Assembly (NCBI GenBank): GCA_001603765.1
Contig: LUZV01000162.1
Location: 1-14,090 of the forward strand
Origin: Anaerolineales bacterium Chloro_02
Lineage (GTDB): Bacteria; Chloroflexota; Anaerolineae; Anaerolineales; Anaerolineaceae
Length of the DNA stretch: 14,090 nucleotides
Direction of reading: 5' to 3'
Shown: in pieces, positions 1 to 7,900 of the stretch
Layout: every line of letters begins with the position of its first letter
How positions within the stretch are numbered: the first letter of the stretch is position 1
Notes under the pieces: generated by a model
What the model saw: only the letters and a program-made list of their open reading frames with translations
Databases searched by the model: none
What the model was told of the DNA's origin: nothing
Program-made: the position numbers and the translations under genes

Positions 1-845
1 CTCTGCGCTGCCCCCGGGATGATCAGCCGCTGGTTTCGCACGGTGGAAAGCAGGCTTTGATCTGCCACCTGTGCGATTACACTCGCCAGATCCCTGCCAA
101 ATGCCCTAATTGCGGCAGTCCCCAAATTAAACAGCTTGGGCTGGGCACGGAGCGGCTGGAGGAAATGGTGCAGCAGGAATTCCCAAAGGCGCGCCTCTTG
201 CGCTGGGATGCTGATACAACCCGTCGAAAAGGTGAGCACGATTTGATCCTTTCGCATTTTAGCGCGCACCGGGCGGACGTTTTGATCGGTACGCAAATGC
301 TCGCCAAAGGGCTGGACCTGCCCCTTGTAACACTGGTTGGTATTGTCCTGGCGGAAGTTGGCTTAAACTTGCCCGATTACCGTGCAGCAGAGCGCGGCTT
401 CCAGGTGCTTACACAAGTTGCTGGCAGAGCGGGCAGGAGCCCGCTGGGCGGTCAGGTGGTTTTGCAGACATATCAGCCCGAGAATTATGTGATTCAAGCC
501 GCGGCACACCACGACTTTGAAGGCTTTTATCACCAGGAACTTGAATTGCGCCGGTCTTTTAACTACCCGCCATTTTCCCGCCTGATTCGCCTCGAATTTC
601 GCCACAACCTCGAAGCGAAAGCGCAAGCTCAGGCTGAAATGCTGGCTGACCTGATCCGGGCAGAGATTTCTGCCCGGCAGATGAGCCAGACCAGCTTCAT
701 CGGTCCGGTGCCGGCATACTACCGCAGAGTTGATGGGCAATATCGCTGGCAAATTATCCTGCGCGGTCCAAATCCGCGCCCTCTGCTGGACGCGCTGCCA
801 TTACGCGGGTGGCTGGTGCAGATTGAGCCTTCTGACCTGCTATAA
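1..845 (+). CDS. priA: Primosomal protein N' (PriA helicase), C-terminal part, 5' truncated by window edge
   Basis: PriA is the superfamily 2 DNA helicase that recognises stalled forks and D-loops and reloads the replisome. About 280 C-terminal residues are visible; the frame is open from base 3 and runs off the left edge, so the real start lies outside the window. Visible in order are part of the zinc-binding module (CPRD, CHLC, CPNC), the GLGTE stretch, DTTRRKG, helicase motif V (GTQMLAKG) and motif VI (QVAGRAGR), then the C-terminal domain with GPVPA and a basic Tyr/Arg/Trp-rich segment. The order and spacing match E. coli PriA. One expected zinc ligand is changed: the usual CPxC reads CPRD (Asp codon at 18-20). 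The TTG at 57 is internal to the gene, not a start. The stop at 843-845 overlaps the -10 box of the next transcription unit. Confidence 0.95.
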   Translation, partial: LRCPRDDQPLVSHGGKQALICHLCDYTRQIPAKCPNCGSPQIKQLGLGTERLEEMVQQEFPKARLLRWDADTTRRKGEHDLILSHFSAHRADVLIGTQMLAKGLDLPLVTLVGIVLAEVGLNLPDYRAAERGFQVLTQVAGRAGRSPLGGQVVLQTYQPENYVIQAAAHHDFEGFYHQELELRRSFNYPPFSRLIRLEFRHNLEAKAQAQAEMLADLIRAEISARQMSQTSFIGPVPAYYRRVDGQYRWQIILRGPNPRPLLDALPLRGWLVQIEPSDLL

Positions 846-846
846 T
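838..846 (+). promoter_or_regulatory. Candidate extended -10 promoter for the phosphoribosyltransferase-transporter pair
   Basis: TGCTATAAT is a perfect extended -10 element (TGn plus TATAAT) and overlaps the priA stop codon. No good -35 is seen at 17 nt spacing, which is tolerated for extended -10 promoters. Initiation would fall near 853, giving a leader of about 45 nt. The match could be chance; the call rests on position and consensus only. Confidence 0.4.
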
Positions 847-887
847 TAGATCTTAAGCCTGAATAAAGGCACTAATTTTGCCATCTT

Positions 888-891
888 GGAG
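888..891 (+). promoter_or_regulatory. Ribosome binding site fixing the phosphoribosyltransferase start
   Basis: GGAG sits 7 nt upstream of the ATG at 899. It lies inside the open frame that would begin at the TTG at 878, which argues that the ATG at 899, not the upstream TTG, is the true start. Confidence 0.6.
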
Positions 892-898
892 TTTCATT

Positions 899-1414
899 AT
901 GAACCAACGTCAGGAATTGGTTACCTGGGATGATGTGCATCGTCTGATCGACAACCTCATGCAGCAGTTTGACCGTCAGTATAAGGTGCTGCTCATTATC
1001 ACACGCGGCGGTATTGTTCCGGGCGGCTTTCTGGCACACGCGATGGATATCCGCAACATTTATACTGCTTCGGTTGATTTTTTTGAACCGCTCGAAAGCC
1101 CAGGTCAGCGCAACGTGCCGTATCTCGCTTGGCCCAGGTTCCTTCAATTTCCCGAACCAGCCGCGCTTAGAGATGAAAGAGTGCTGATCGTGGATGATGT
1201 CTGGGGCTCCGGGCGCACCATAACCGCAGTGCGCAAGCGAGTGTTGGCGGCTGGAGGGCTGCCCTCCACTTGTGTGCTGCATTTCAACCCAAACCGTAAC
1301 CTTTTTGATGCCAGTTTGCCAGATTATTACGGCGCCACTACCGACGCGCGCATCATTTACCCCTGGGAAGTCGAACGCGGTTTTCGCAGCCGCTTTACCC
1401 CCAACCTACCCTGA
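899..1414 (+). CDS. Type I phosphoribosyltransferase-fold protein (Hpt1/COG2236-like, probable purine PRTase)
   Basis: This 171-residue protein has a type I phosphoribosyltransferase fold. The PRPP-binding loop is clear at residues 95-107 (VLIVDDVWGSGRT), with the two acidic residues that contact the ribose hydroxyls. An ITRGG segment at residues 34-38 provides the pyrophosphate-side loop, and the C-terminal IIYPWE is typical of the COG2236 group of predicted hypoxanthine/xanthine/guanine phosphoribosyltransferases. Family members transfer phosphoribose from PRPP to a nucleobase in salvage; the substrate cannot be read from the sequence. The ATG at 899 was chosen for its ribosome binding site. 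The transporter gene starts 13 nt after the stop, suggesting co-transcription and perhaps linked uptake and salvage (inference). PyrR-like regulators share the fold, but the PWE ending favours the Hpt1 group. Confidence 0.82.
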   Translation: MNQRQELVTWDDVHRLIDNLMQQFDRQYKVLLIITRGGIVPGGFLAHAMDIRNIYTASVDFFEPLESPGQRNVPYLAWPRFLQFPEPAALRDERVLIVDDVWGSGRTITAVRKRVLAAGGLPSTCVLHFNPNRNLFDASLPDYYGATTDARIIYPWEVERGFRSRFTPNLP

Positions 1415-1417
1415 TCT

Positions 1418-1422
1418 GGAGG
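1418..1422 (+). promoter_or_regulatory. Ribosome binding site fixing the transporter start
   Basis: GGAGG lies 5 nt before the ATG at 1428. The frame is open back to 1272, but that extension overlaps the phosphoribosyltransferase in another frame and has no comparable site. Confidence 0.65.
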
Positions 1423-1427
1423 CTTGC

Positions 1428-2867
1428 ATGAGCGAATCCCTAACCCAAAAACCGCTGCGCTGGTATGACGCGCTGACCAGCAATGTCTACTTTTTCGCTC
1501 TGACCGTCCGCAGCCAAACCTTAACCCCGCTGATTGTGCCGCTTCTGATCCAACAATTTGTGGGGGAAGCAACCAAAGGCACCAGTTACGGCAACCTGAG
1601 GCTGGTTTCCTTGATGGTGGCGCTGTTAGTGCAGGCGCTGGCAGGGATGCTTTCGGACCATAACACCTCACGCCTTGGCAGGCGGCGTCCGTTTATCCTG
1701 GTCAGTACCGCGCTGGAAATCCTTGCGTTTCTTGGTATAGGGTTCATTGCTGGCAGCATGGAAGGACAGGCGGGGTATTGGGCTTTGTTTGGGGTGATCG
1801 TCTTCTCAATGGTTGCGTCAAATATTGGTCACGGCGCGGCTCAGGGGCTGATCCCAGATTTGGTGCCGCCATCGCAGCGCGGCAAATTCTCAGGGATTAA
1901 AGCTCTGCTCGAACTTCCTCTGCCGTTGATTTTTGTGGCGTTTACGGTCTCCAGGATGGTTACAGCGGGCAATCTCTGGGCGGCAATTATCACAATTATC
2001 GTTGTTTTTGTCGCGGCAACCGCGCTGACCATGCTAGTTAGGGAAACTCCGCTCAAAAAACCGGCGACTCCCATCGATTGGAAAGAAATCCTGCGCCTGG
2101 TTGCCATGACGGGTTTGTTCACGCTGGTGGTTCTGTTGATTGGCGCCGGGGTTCGATGGCTGCTGCCGCATCTTTTGGTGTTAGCCAAACCAAAATCTCT
2201 GATCTTCACCGCCCTGGCGGGGATTGTTGGAATGCTTCTGGCTGTCGCGCTGGGTGTGATCGCGTCGGTGCGCGTCAGTCTCGGAAAGGGCGCGGATAAG
2301 CACCCGAGCTTTATGTGGTGGGTGATCAATCGGCTGGCTTTTCTGGTGGGAGCAAACAACCTCGCCGGTTTTGTGTTGTACTTCATCCAGGAGCGCTTCC
2401 CCGAGCTGCAGGGCAGCGCGGCGGCTCAGCCTGCGTCGCTTTTGATGATGGTGGTTGGAGTAGCCATTCTGGTTATTTCGATCCCTTCCGGATGGCTGAC
2501 GGACAAATTTGGCGCGAAACCCTTGCTGCTTAGCAGTGGACTGTTGGCGGCTATCGGAACCCTGGTAGTGGTTTTCTCACAAACTATGGCAGTGATGTAT
2601 ATCGGGGGCACGCTGATCGGACTGGCAAGCGGGGTCTTCTTTGCTTCCAATTGGGCGCTTGGCACCTCAATCGTGCCGAAGGAGGAGGCTGGGCGCTGGT
2701 TGGGGATCTCAAACCTGGCAGGAGCCGGCGCCGGCGCGGTTGGAGCTTACATTGGCGGACCGATTGGCGACGGAGCCGGATATATGCTGCTCATGGGACT
2801 TTACGGTTTTCTTTTCTTATTCTCCACTCTGGCTTTGTTCAAAATCAAACCTGAATCGATCGCATAA
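1428..2867 (+). CDS. Major facilitator superfamily transporter (SLC45/sugar-symporter-like), 14 predicted membrane segments
   Basis: This is a 479-residue polytopic inner-membrane protein. The MFS signature motif A lies between the second and third helices (residues 73-88, with GMLSD and GRRRP), and a second copy (GWLTDKFG, residues 355-362) lies in the C-terminal half. The GRRRP form resembles SLC45/GPH-type sugar symporters, but the substrate is unknown. By eye I count 12 standard helices plus two extra hydrophobic segments (about 225-248 and 257-282) in the central loop, giving 14. Glycine-rich helices near the end (GAGAGAVGAYIGG) are common in MFS carriers. The start at 1428 has a strong ribosome binding site. 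It probably forms an operon with the upstream phosphoribosyltransferase, hinting at nucleobase or nucleoside transport, but that link is only contextual. Confidence 0.85.
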   Translation: MSESLTQKPLRWYDALTSNVYFFALTVRSQTLTPLIVPLLIQQFVGEATKGTSYGNLRLVSLMVALLVQALAGMLSDHNTSRLGRRRPFILVSTALEILAFLGIGFIAGSMEGQAGYWALFGVIVFSMVASNIGHGAAQGLIPDLVPPSQRGKFSGIKALLELPLPLIFVAFTVSRMVTAGNLWAAIITIIVVFVAATALTMLVRETPLKKPATPIDWKEILRLVAMTGLFTLVVLLIGAGVRWLLPHLLVLAKPKSLIFTALAGIVGMLLAVALGVIASVRVSLGKGADKHPSFMWWVINRLAFLVGANNLAGFVLYFIQERFPELQGSAAAQPASLLMMVVGVAILVISIPSGWLTDKFGAKPLLLSSGLLAAIGTLVVVFSQTMAVMYIGGTLIGLASGVFFASNWALGTSIVPKEEAGRWLGISNLAGAGAGAVGAYIGGPIGDGAGYMLLMGLYGFLFLFSTLALFKIKPESIA

Positions 2868-2985
2868 GAATTTGAAAACGCCATCAGGTGGAAGGTGCCT
2901 GGGCAGCCGTTTAATATAAGTTAAACTCTTCCGCGCATGCTTAACCAGAGCAACCCCATGTACTTAAGGCTAAGCAAACTCAGTT

Positions 2986-5562
2986 TTATGCCAGGATCAC
3001 TTCTACGCGGGATCCTTCCGGCGTCTTGGTTACCTCAATTCGATCCGGGAAGAAATCCTTTAACTCCTCAATATGCGTGATGATCAGGATCTTCCTGAAA
3101 TCCGGCTTAATCATATTGATCGCCTCGACCAAACGCTGCCGCCCCTGGGCATCCTGATTGCCAAACCCCTCATCAATCACCAAAGTCTGCAGCCTGGCTC
3201 CGGCGCGTTTTGCCAACACGCGTGAGAGCGCCAGGCGAATGGCAAAGTTGATTCTGAAAGCTTCGCCGCCGCTAAACGTCTCATAATCCCGCACCGCCCC
3301 ACCATCGCTAATGAGAATGTCGAGCGTTTCGCGTTTATCGCTGCGTTTGGCATCTTTATATTCTCGCTGCGTGGGGAAGCTGACACTCATGGTCTGGTTC
3401 GAAAGGCGGCTGAGGATATCGTTTGCCTGTTCTTCCAATTCTGGGATTGCCTCTTCAATCAGCATCGCCGGCACCCCATCTTTACCAAACGCCTTCTGAA
3501 TCTGCTCAAGATCGCGGATCGCGCGGCGAGTGGCTTCGGCTTCTTCTCGGGTGGTGATCAGGTTCTGCTTCTGCTGCTCAATTGTGGCAAGCTGTTGGCG
3601 GATGCCGCCCAGGCGCATCTGAACCTTTGATACAATTAATTTCGCGTTTGTGAGCGCAGCCTGAGTTTGGCTTATGTCCGGCATGCCGGCTTGCGAAGCT
3701 GCCAGCTCAGCTGCTTTGGCGTCAAATTCAGCTTCGACGCGCTCCTTTTCCGCCACTGCAGCCTTCAGAGTTTCATTCAGATCACTCAGACCAACTTTTA
3801 GCTCCTCAACCGCGCTCTGAGCTGTTTTCAGGCGGTGATACGCGTCCACGGCTGTTCGGGCAGTTTGCTCCTCAGCTTTAAGCTGCTGGTGAGCGCGAGC
3901 GTCATATCCGAGCTCCGCCAGGCGCGTTTCTTCTTTAACGATTTTGATCCTAACCTCAGGCAGAAAGTCATCCGCCCTTAGCGCATCCTCTGCCGTTTTC
4001 AGGTTGCGCTCCCCTTCAGCCTGCCAGGTTTGTACCGTTTTTTGGGCATCCTGCAGACGAAGGTCAAGCTTGCTGATCTCATTCTGATACTGCACCAATT
4101 CGGCTTTATTTTTTTCCAGGTCGCGGCGAGCCTGGCGCAACTGTGCTTCTTCCGCCTCAGCCTCTTCGATAACGCGCTTGTTGGCACGGTGTTGGTCGCC
4201 CAGAGCTGTGCCGCTTGCGGTAAGCTCAGCGCTGAGTTGAATTCGATGCTCTGCGGTAAGCGGCTGACCGCATAACGGACAAACAGCCTCCTTAACCTCA
4301 TTCAGTCTTTTTATACGCGCCATTATGTCATCCATACGCGCTTTCAGCCCGCCATTTTCAGATACCAGCGCCTTCTTTTTGGCATCGAGGTCGGTCAGCA
4401 AGCTCTCTGGGTCTGCCGCGTTGGTAATGACCTGGCTCAGAGTCACTACTATCTGCTCCACGTCCTGTTTCTGCTGAGCGAAAACCTTCGCGTCAGCGAC
4501 CGCCTGCCGGACGCGCGCCTCTTCCTGACGCAAATGTTCGGCGCTGGTTATGAGGCGCTGCCGTTCCACTTCAAGCTGCTGACGATAGGCTTTTAAGTCG
4601 CTTTCGATCGGTCGGAATTGCTCCGCCTGGTCATCAGCCTGGCGCAAGCGCTCCAAAAGCTGGTTGTATGCCTCATAGGCAGCTTGAATCTCCTGGGATC
4701 GGGAGAGTGTGTCCTGATGGGTTTGCAGACGCGCAGTTCGGTCAGCCTTTTGCTTCTCGAAATTCTCAATCCGATTGCGTGCCGCTGTCAGCTGGGTCTC
4801 CAAAGCCTGAACTGTCTGACGCTGCGCCTCGAGCCGGTCTTGCTGCGCTAACTGCTGTTGGTGGCGCAGAGTCTGCAGCTCCACCTCCGCCGATGCCGCC
4901 TTAAGCTCCTGATCCGCGGCTTGATAATCAGCGCGGATCAGCTCTTCTTTATCGAGTTCAGCTTGAATCTCAGCGAGTTTTCGCTCGCTCGCGTCCAGGT
5001 CAATTTTTGCTTCCCGAATTCGGTTTTTTGCGAACTCGTGATACACCTCCCACTGGTCCAACCCAAGAATGCTCGAGAGGATTTTCTTCCGGTCCGCCGG
5101 GCGTTGGGTGGCAAAGGAATCCGCTTTTCCCTGCAAGAAGAAGGCAGCGTTCACAAAGGTTTCGTAATCCAGCCTTAAGGTGCTTTCGATTTTCGCCTGG
5201 GTGGCGCGGATGTTTTGCTCGGTCAGGACTTTCCAGCTGCCCGCCTGCCCTTTTTCGGGGTTGCGAATCATGAAGTCAAGCTGCGTGCCTTTGCCACGCG
5301 TGATGCTGCGAATGATGCGGTAGGTCTGGGATTCATATTCAAAATCCAGCTGCACTTCCGCTTTGTTTGAGCCAGTGTTGATGATGGCTTCGTCGCGCCG
5401 GCGGGCTTCGCCGTAAAGCGCGTAGGTGATGGCATCCAGCAAAGAGGATTTACCTGCGCCGTTGGAACCGGAAATACACGCCAGGTCAAAGCCAGTGAAC
5501 TCAATTTCAACCAGATCGCGGTAAGAAGTGAAGCCCGAGACGCGCAGTTTAATCGGTATCAT
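2986..5562 (-). CDS. sbcC: SbcC/Rad50-family SMC-like ATPase
   Basis: This 858-residue ABC/SMC-type ATPase is of the Rad50/SbcC family, which together with the Mre11/SbcD nuclease processes DNA ends and hairpins. Seen in order are Walker A (residues 32-39, GSNGAGKS), a long Gln/Glu/Ala-rich coiled coil, a zinc hook CPLC at residues 428-431 exactly at the midpoint, a second coiled coil, the ABC signature FSGGE (SGGE at 764-767), Walker B LVIDEGFG (794-801) and the H-loop His at about 830. It is shorter than E. coli SbcC (about 1048 residues), so its arms are shorter. The frame is open 45 codons further upstream, but MIPIKL is the standard family beginning, so the start is 5562. That start lies inside the last codons of herA (14 nt overlap), implying translational coupling. 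It is the last gene of the nurA operon; no sbcD is adjacent. Confidence 0.93.
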   Translation of the reverse strand: MIPIKLRVSGFTSYRDLVEIEFTGFDLACISGSNGAGKSSLLDAITYALYGEARRRDEAIINTGSNKAEVQLDFEYESQTYRIIRSITRGKGTQLDFMIRNPEKGQAGSWKVLTEQNIRATQAKIESTLRLDYETFVNAAFFLQGKADSFATQRPADRKKILSSILGLDQWEVYHEFAKNRIREAKIDLDASERKLAEIQAELDKEELIRADYQAADQELKAASAEVELQTLRHQQQLAQQDRLEAQRQTVQALETQLTAARNRIENFEKQKADRTARLQTHQDTLSRSQEIQAAYEAYNQLLERLRQADDQAEQFRPIESDLKAYRQQLEVERQRLITSAEHLRQEEARVRQAVADAKVFAQQKQDVEQIVVTLSQVITNAADPESLLTDLDAKKKALVSENGGLKARMDDIMARIKRLNEVKEAVCPLCGQPLTAEHRIQLSAELTASGTALGDQHRANKRVIEEAEAEEAQLRQARRDLEKNKAELVQYQNEISKLDLRLQDAQKTVQTWQAEGERNLKTAEDALRADDFLPEVRIKIVKEETRLAELGYDARAHQQLKAEEQTARTAVDAYHRLKTAQSAVEELKVGLSDLNETLKAAVAEKERVEAEFDAKAAELAASQAGMPDISQTQAALTNAKLIVSKVQMRLGGIRQQLATIEQQKQNLITTREEAEATRRAIRDLEQIQKAFGKDGVPAMLIEEAIPELEEQANDILSRLSNQTMSVSFPTQREYKDAKRSDKRETLDILISDGGAVRDYETFSGGEAFRINFAIRLALSRVLAKRAGARLQTLVIDEGFGNQDAQGRQRLVEAINMIKPDFRKILIITHIEELKDFFPDRIEVTKTPEGSRVEVILA

Positions 5563-7288
5563 CGCCGCCAAACCCAAAGAAATTATTGTAATCCTCGGTC
5601 GTTTCCATATCGGGGAGCTGCTGCTCATCCTGCAGCACTTCCCGCCAGAACTGATCATCATATCTGCGGGAACGGATTGGAATGGGCATGGGCACACCCC
5701 AGCCCAGCATCAGCACTTCCTCTTTTGGCTGAAGCTTGGCAAGCATGCCCTTAAGTGAACTCCTGCCAGGCAAGCCGCTGAGCACCGCGTTGATGTCGTC
5801 CTCGTCCCCAAGCGCTCCGGAGATGCGCGTGCCGAGCTGCGACATCACCTCGTCATAAATCTGCGAAGGGCGCTGGTCAATGATCAGCAAGGTGACATAA
5901 TACTTGCGCATCTCGCGCGCGATCGTGCTAAAGATCGTCTGCGATGCCATTTCGCGATTGAGCAGCTTATGCGCTTCTTCCACCACCACAACCAACGGGC
6001 GGGGTTCTTTCTTCTTATCTTTATGATATTGATTGGTGGCAGCCTCCCAGGCTTCACGAATTTTGCGGGTAATCAGGTTAGTGACCAAAAGATAATCGAG
6101 CTCTGAGTCAAACTTACCAAAAGAGAGCACCACATGCCGCCCATTTTGCAGGTTGTCAATGACTTCCCTCAGTCCATTGCTGGCAGGGCTATCCACCAGG
6201 TATGGGCGGTTCATCAGCCGGTTGAGTTTGCTGCGCAGCCCTTCCGCCGCCCCCACATGAATACCAGCCTCATTTGCCCAGGCTTCCACGCTGTCGGCTG
6301 CCGGGCGGCGCTTGCCGTCTTCGTCCTCTTCCACAGCTTTACCGCGCATTTGCATAAACGCGCTGAACCAATCCTCCCCAAAACTGCTCTCCAAAGCGTC
6401 GAGCGTGGTCGCGGTGGTTTCCTTGAGGTTCAGAGTTTGCGTGAGCTGTAAAATATCTTCCGGGGTGAGGTCTTTATATGCGACTTCGAGGTTGAAATCG
6501 GCGTTCAAATTGCCAAAGCTTGTTCCAGCGCCCAACCCGACCAAACGCACGCGCGCGTTATATTTTTCTTTTAGTCCGCTGACCGGTTTGCCGGTGTCCG
6601 AAGAGGTGCTTGGAGGTCCGTATTCGTTGTGCATGTCAAAGATTAGAGTTGAGGCTTTGTTGGCGTGGATGAGCCCAGCCAGGATCATGCGCGCCAGAAA
6701 GGACTTGCCCGAGCCAGTTGTGCCGAAGATTCCGGCAGAGCGCTGCACGAATTTCTCAAGGTTCAGGCAGACGGCGTGCCCCTGTTCGCGGGTCTCGCCC
6801 ACACGAAAAATTGTATTGCCGTCTTCCTTGCCAAAAATCTGGGAAATATCCGCCGCGTTTGCTAATCTGACCGGCGCGTGATGATTAGGCACGGTCTTGA
6901 CCGTCATCGGTGTAACTTTTTCGGGGCGGTTTTGCGCCCAGGCGGCGTATTCCGGGCTGGCTGGGTCAGGACCTTGGTCGAGCATGAGGGCGGGCATGAC
7001 CGCCAGGTTGGTGTAGAGAGTCTGTTGGTTGAGGTGCTGCGCCAGGCGAGGGCTGAAGCGTTCGCTATTAAGCTGGCTGGCATAATTAGGGTCTACCGCG
7101 GCAAGCTGGAGGTCGGTTACCAACCCATAAAAGCGCCAGGTGCCGCTGTCCATCACCACAAAAGCGCCTTCCTGAATGGTTTGCGCTGGCACGGTCAGCT
7201 TGACCTGTAAGTTAGCCTCAAGCCCACCTCCGGTCACAAAACCAATGGGCGGGTTAGCGTTATCAAAATCCGAATTATGTTCCATCAT
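5549..7288 (-). CDS. herA: HerA-type DNA translocase/helicase with N-terminal HAS barrel
   Basis: This 579-residue hexameric-type ATPase belongs to the HerA/FtsK superfamily. Known HerA proteins pump DNA to the NurA nuclease during end resection. The N-terminal region (residues about 14-160, PIGFVTGG through ISQIFG) looks like the HAS barrel. The P-loop domain follows, with Walker A GTTGSGKS at 189-196, a FDMHNEYG segment at 217-224, Walker B VVVVEEAH at 433-440 and a sensor-like DQRPSQI at 471-477. LGTRISG (485-491) may provide the trans-acting arginine seen in HerA hexamers. The C-terminal tail is acidic (residues about 554-579). The ATG at 7286-7288 has GGAG 6 nt upstream; a second ATG follows immediately. 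The gene starts 3 nt after the small HAS-barrel gene and overlaps sbcC by 14 nt, so it is in the middle of the operon. Confidence 0.93.
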   Translation of the reverse strand: MMEHNSDFDNANPPIGFVTGGGLEANLQVKLTVPAQTIQEGAFVVMDSGTWRFYGLVTDLQLAAVDPNYASQLNSERFSPRLAQHLNQQTLYTNLAVMPALMLDQGPDPASPEYAAWAQNRPEKVTPMTVKTVPNHHAPVRLANAADISQIFGKEDGNTIFRVGETREQGHAVCLNLEKFVQRSAGIFGTTGSGKSFLARMILAGLIHANKASTLIFDMHNEYGPPSTSSDTGKPVSGLKEKYNARVRLVGLGAGTSFGNLNADFNLEVAYKDLTPEDILQLTQTLNLKETTATTLDALESSFGEDWFSAFMQMRGKAVEEDEDGKRRPAADSVEAWANEAGIHVGAAEGLRSKLNRLMNRPYLVDSPASNGLREVIDNLQNGRHVVLSFGKFDSELDYLLVTNLITRKIREAWEAATNQYHKDKKKEPRPLVVVVEEAHKLLNREMASQTIFSTIAREMRKYYVTLLIIDQRPSQIYDEVMSQLGTRISGALGDEDDINAVLSGLPGRSSLKGMLAKLQPKEEVLMLGWGVPMPIPIRSRRYDDQFWREVLQDEQQLPDMETTEDYNNFFGFGGDDTD

Positions 7289-7291
7289 ACG

Positions 7292-7900
7292 TCACTCCAG
7301 TTCCGAAAGCGCGTCCAACACCTGGGTGAGGCGCGGGTAGTCGTCCCTAAGCAGAATAATCAAGCGCTGGCAGGCAGTCTCGTACCAGTCCGGGTTGCCC
7401 AGTGAGTCCTGCACGCGGCGCGCCTGCGCCAGGTGCGCCACCAGCAGCTCTTCAACAGGCTGGTCGGTCAGGCGAAGGATGTGGCGCAAATAGCCGTGCC
7501 CGCTGCTGGTGAAGCCTGCCACTTCGCCTGAATCGCACAGGAAGAGCTGGTCGAGGCTGAGGGGCGGCCGCGGCGGCAGTTGATGGTAGATCTGACCGTC
7601 GCGACGGTAGCCGATCGTCAGGACGTGAATCTCAACCGGCAGGTTGCGATTGTAGCGGTTGTCGGCGGTGTATTCCCCAGGGATGCTGACCCCCGAGACC
7701 AACTGCCGCACCAGCCCATCGTCGGTGATGCTGATGTTGGTAATCAGCCCAAAGACGTCGGTCTGGTCTTCCAGCGTCGCTCTCACCAGTGAGCCATAGG
7801 CTGGGGTTTCAAGCTCCCGAACACGGCAGCCTGCCACAAACTGACTGTTATCGGCGCGAAGAAGCTTGCCGATTGGGATGGAACGGGGCGATTCGCTCAT
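7292..7900 (-). CDS. Stand-alone HAS-barrel-like protein without ATPase domain, between nurA and herA
   Basis: This 202-residue protein has no family name I can assign with certainty. Its N-terminal two thirds resemble the HAS-barrel region of the HerA encoded next to it. PIGKLL answers PIGFVT, FGLITNIS answers YGLVTDLQ at similar spacing, and PPRPPLSLDQLF answers a proline/histidine stretch ending in ADISQIF. There is no Walker A or B, so it is not a translocase. The last 70 or so residues are predicted helical and charged (LLVAHLAQARR, CQRLIILLRDDYPRL) and differ from anything in HerA. The start overlaps the nurA stop as ATGA and the stop lies 3 nt before herA, so its synthesis is tied to both. 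I infer a soluble adaptor or regulator of the NurA-HerA complex; a diverged HerA remnant is the alternative. Confidence 0.75.
   Translation of the reverse strand: MSESPRSIPIGKLLRADNSQFVAGCRVRELETPAYGSLVRATLEDQTDVFGLITNISITDDGLVRQLVSGVSIPGEYTADNRYNRNLPVEIHVLTIGYRRDGQIYHQLPPRPPLSLDQLFLCDSGEVAGFTSSGHGYLRHILRLTDQPVEELLVAHLAQARRVQDSLGNPDWYETACQRLIILLRDDYPRLTQVLDALSELE

Noticed and set aside
1272..1427. Possible 52-residue extension of the transporter
   Set aside because: It overlaps the phosphoribosyltransferase in another frame, and GGAGG marks the ATG at 1428.
1841..2386. 181-codon open frame on the minus strand inside the transporter gene
   Set aside because: Antisense to the transmembrane coding region; Thr/Ile/Arg-rich composition is the mirror of hydrophobic codons.
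2909..2926. Short inverted repeat GTTTAA/TTAAAC between the convergent transporter and sbcC genes
   Set aside because: Six AT-rich base pairs with no T run are too weak for a terminator; no clear terminator was found in this 118-nt gap.
5563..5697. Possible 45-residue N-terminal extension of SbcC
   Set aside because: It would lie inside herA in another frame, has no family similarity, and MIPIKL at 5562 is the standard Rad50/SbcC beginning.
6312..6881. 189-codon open frame on the plus strand inside herA
   Set aside because: It is antisense to a gene with all HerA motifs intact, Ser/Arg/Leu-rich and without recognisable domain; a shadow of GC-rich coding sequence.
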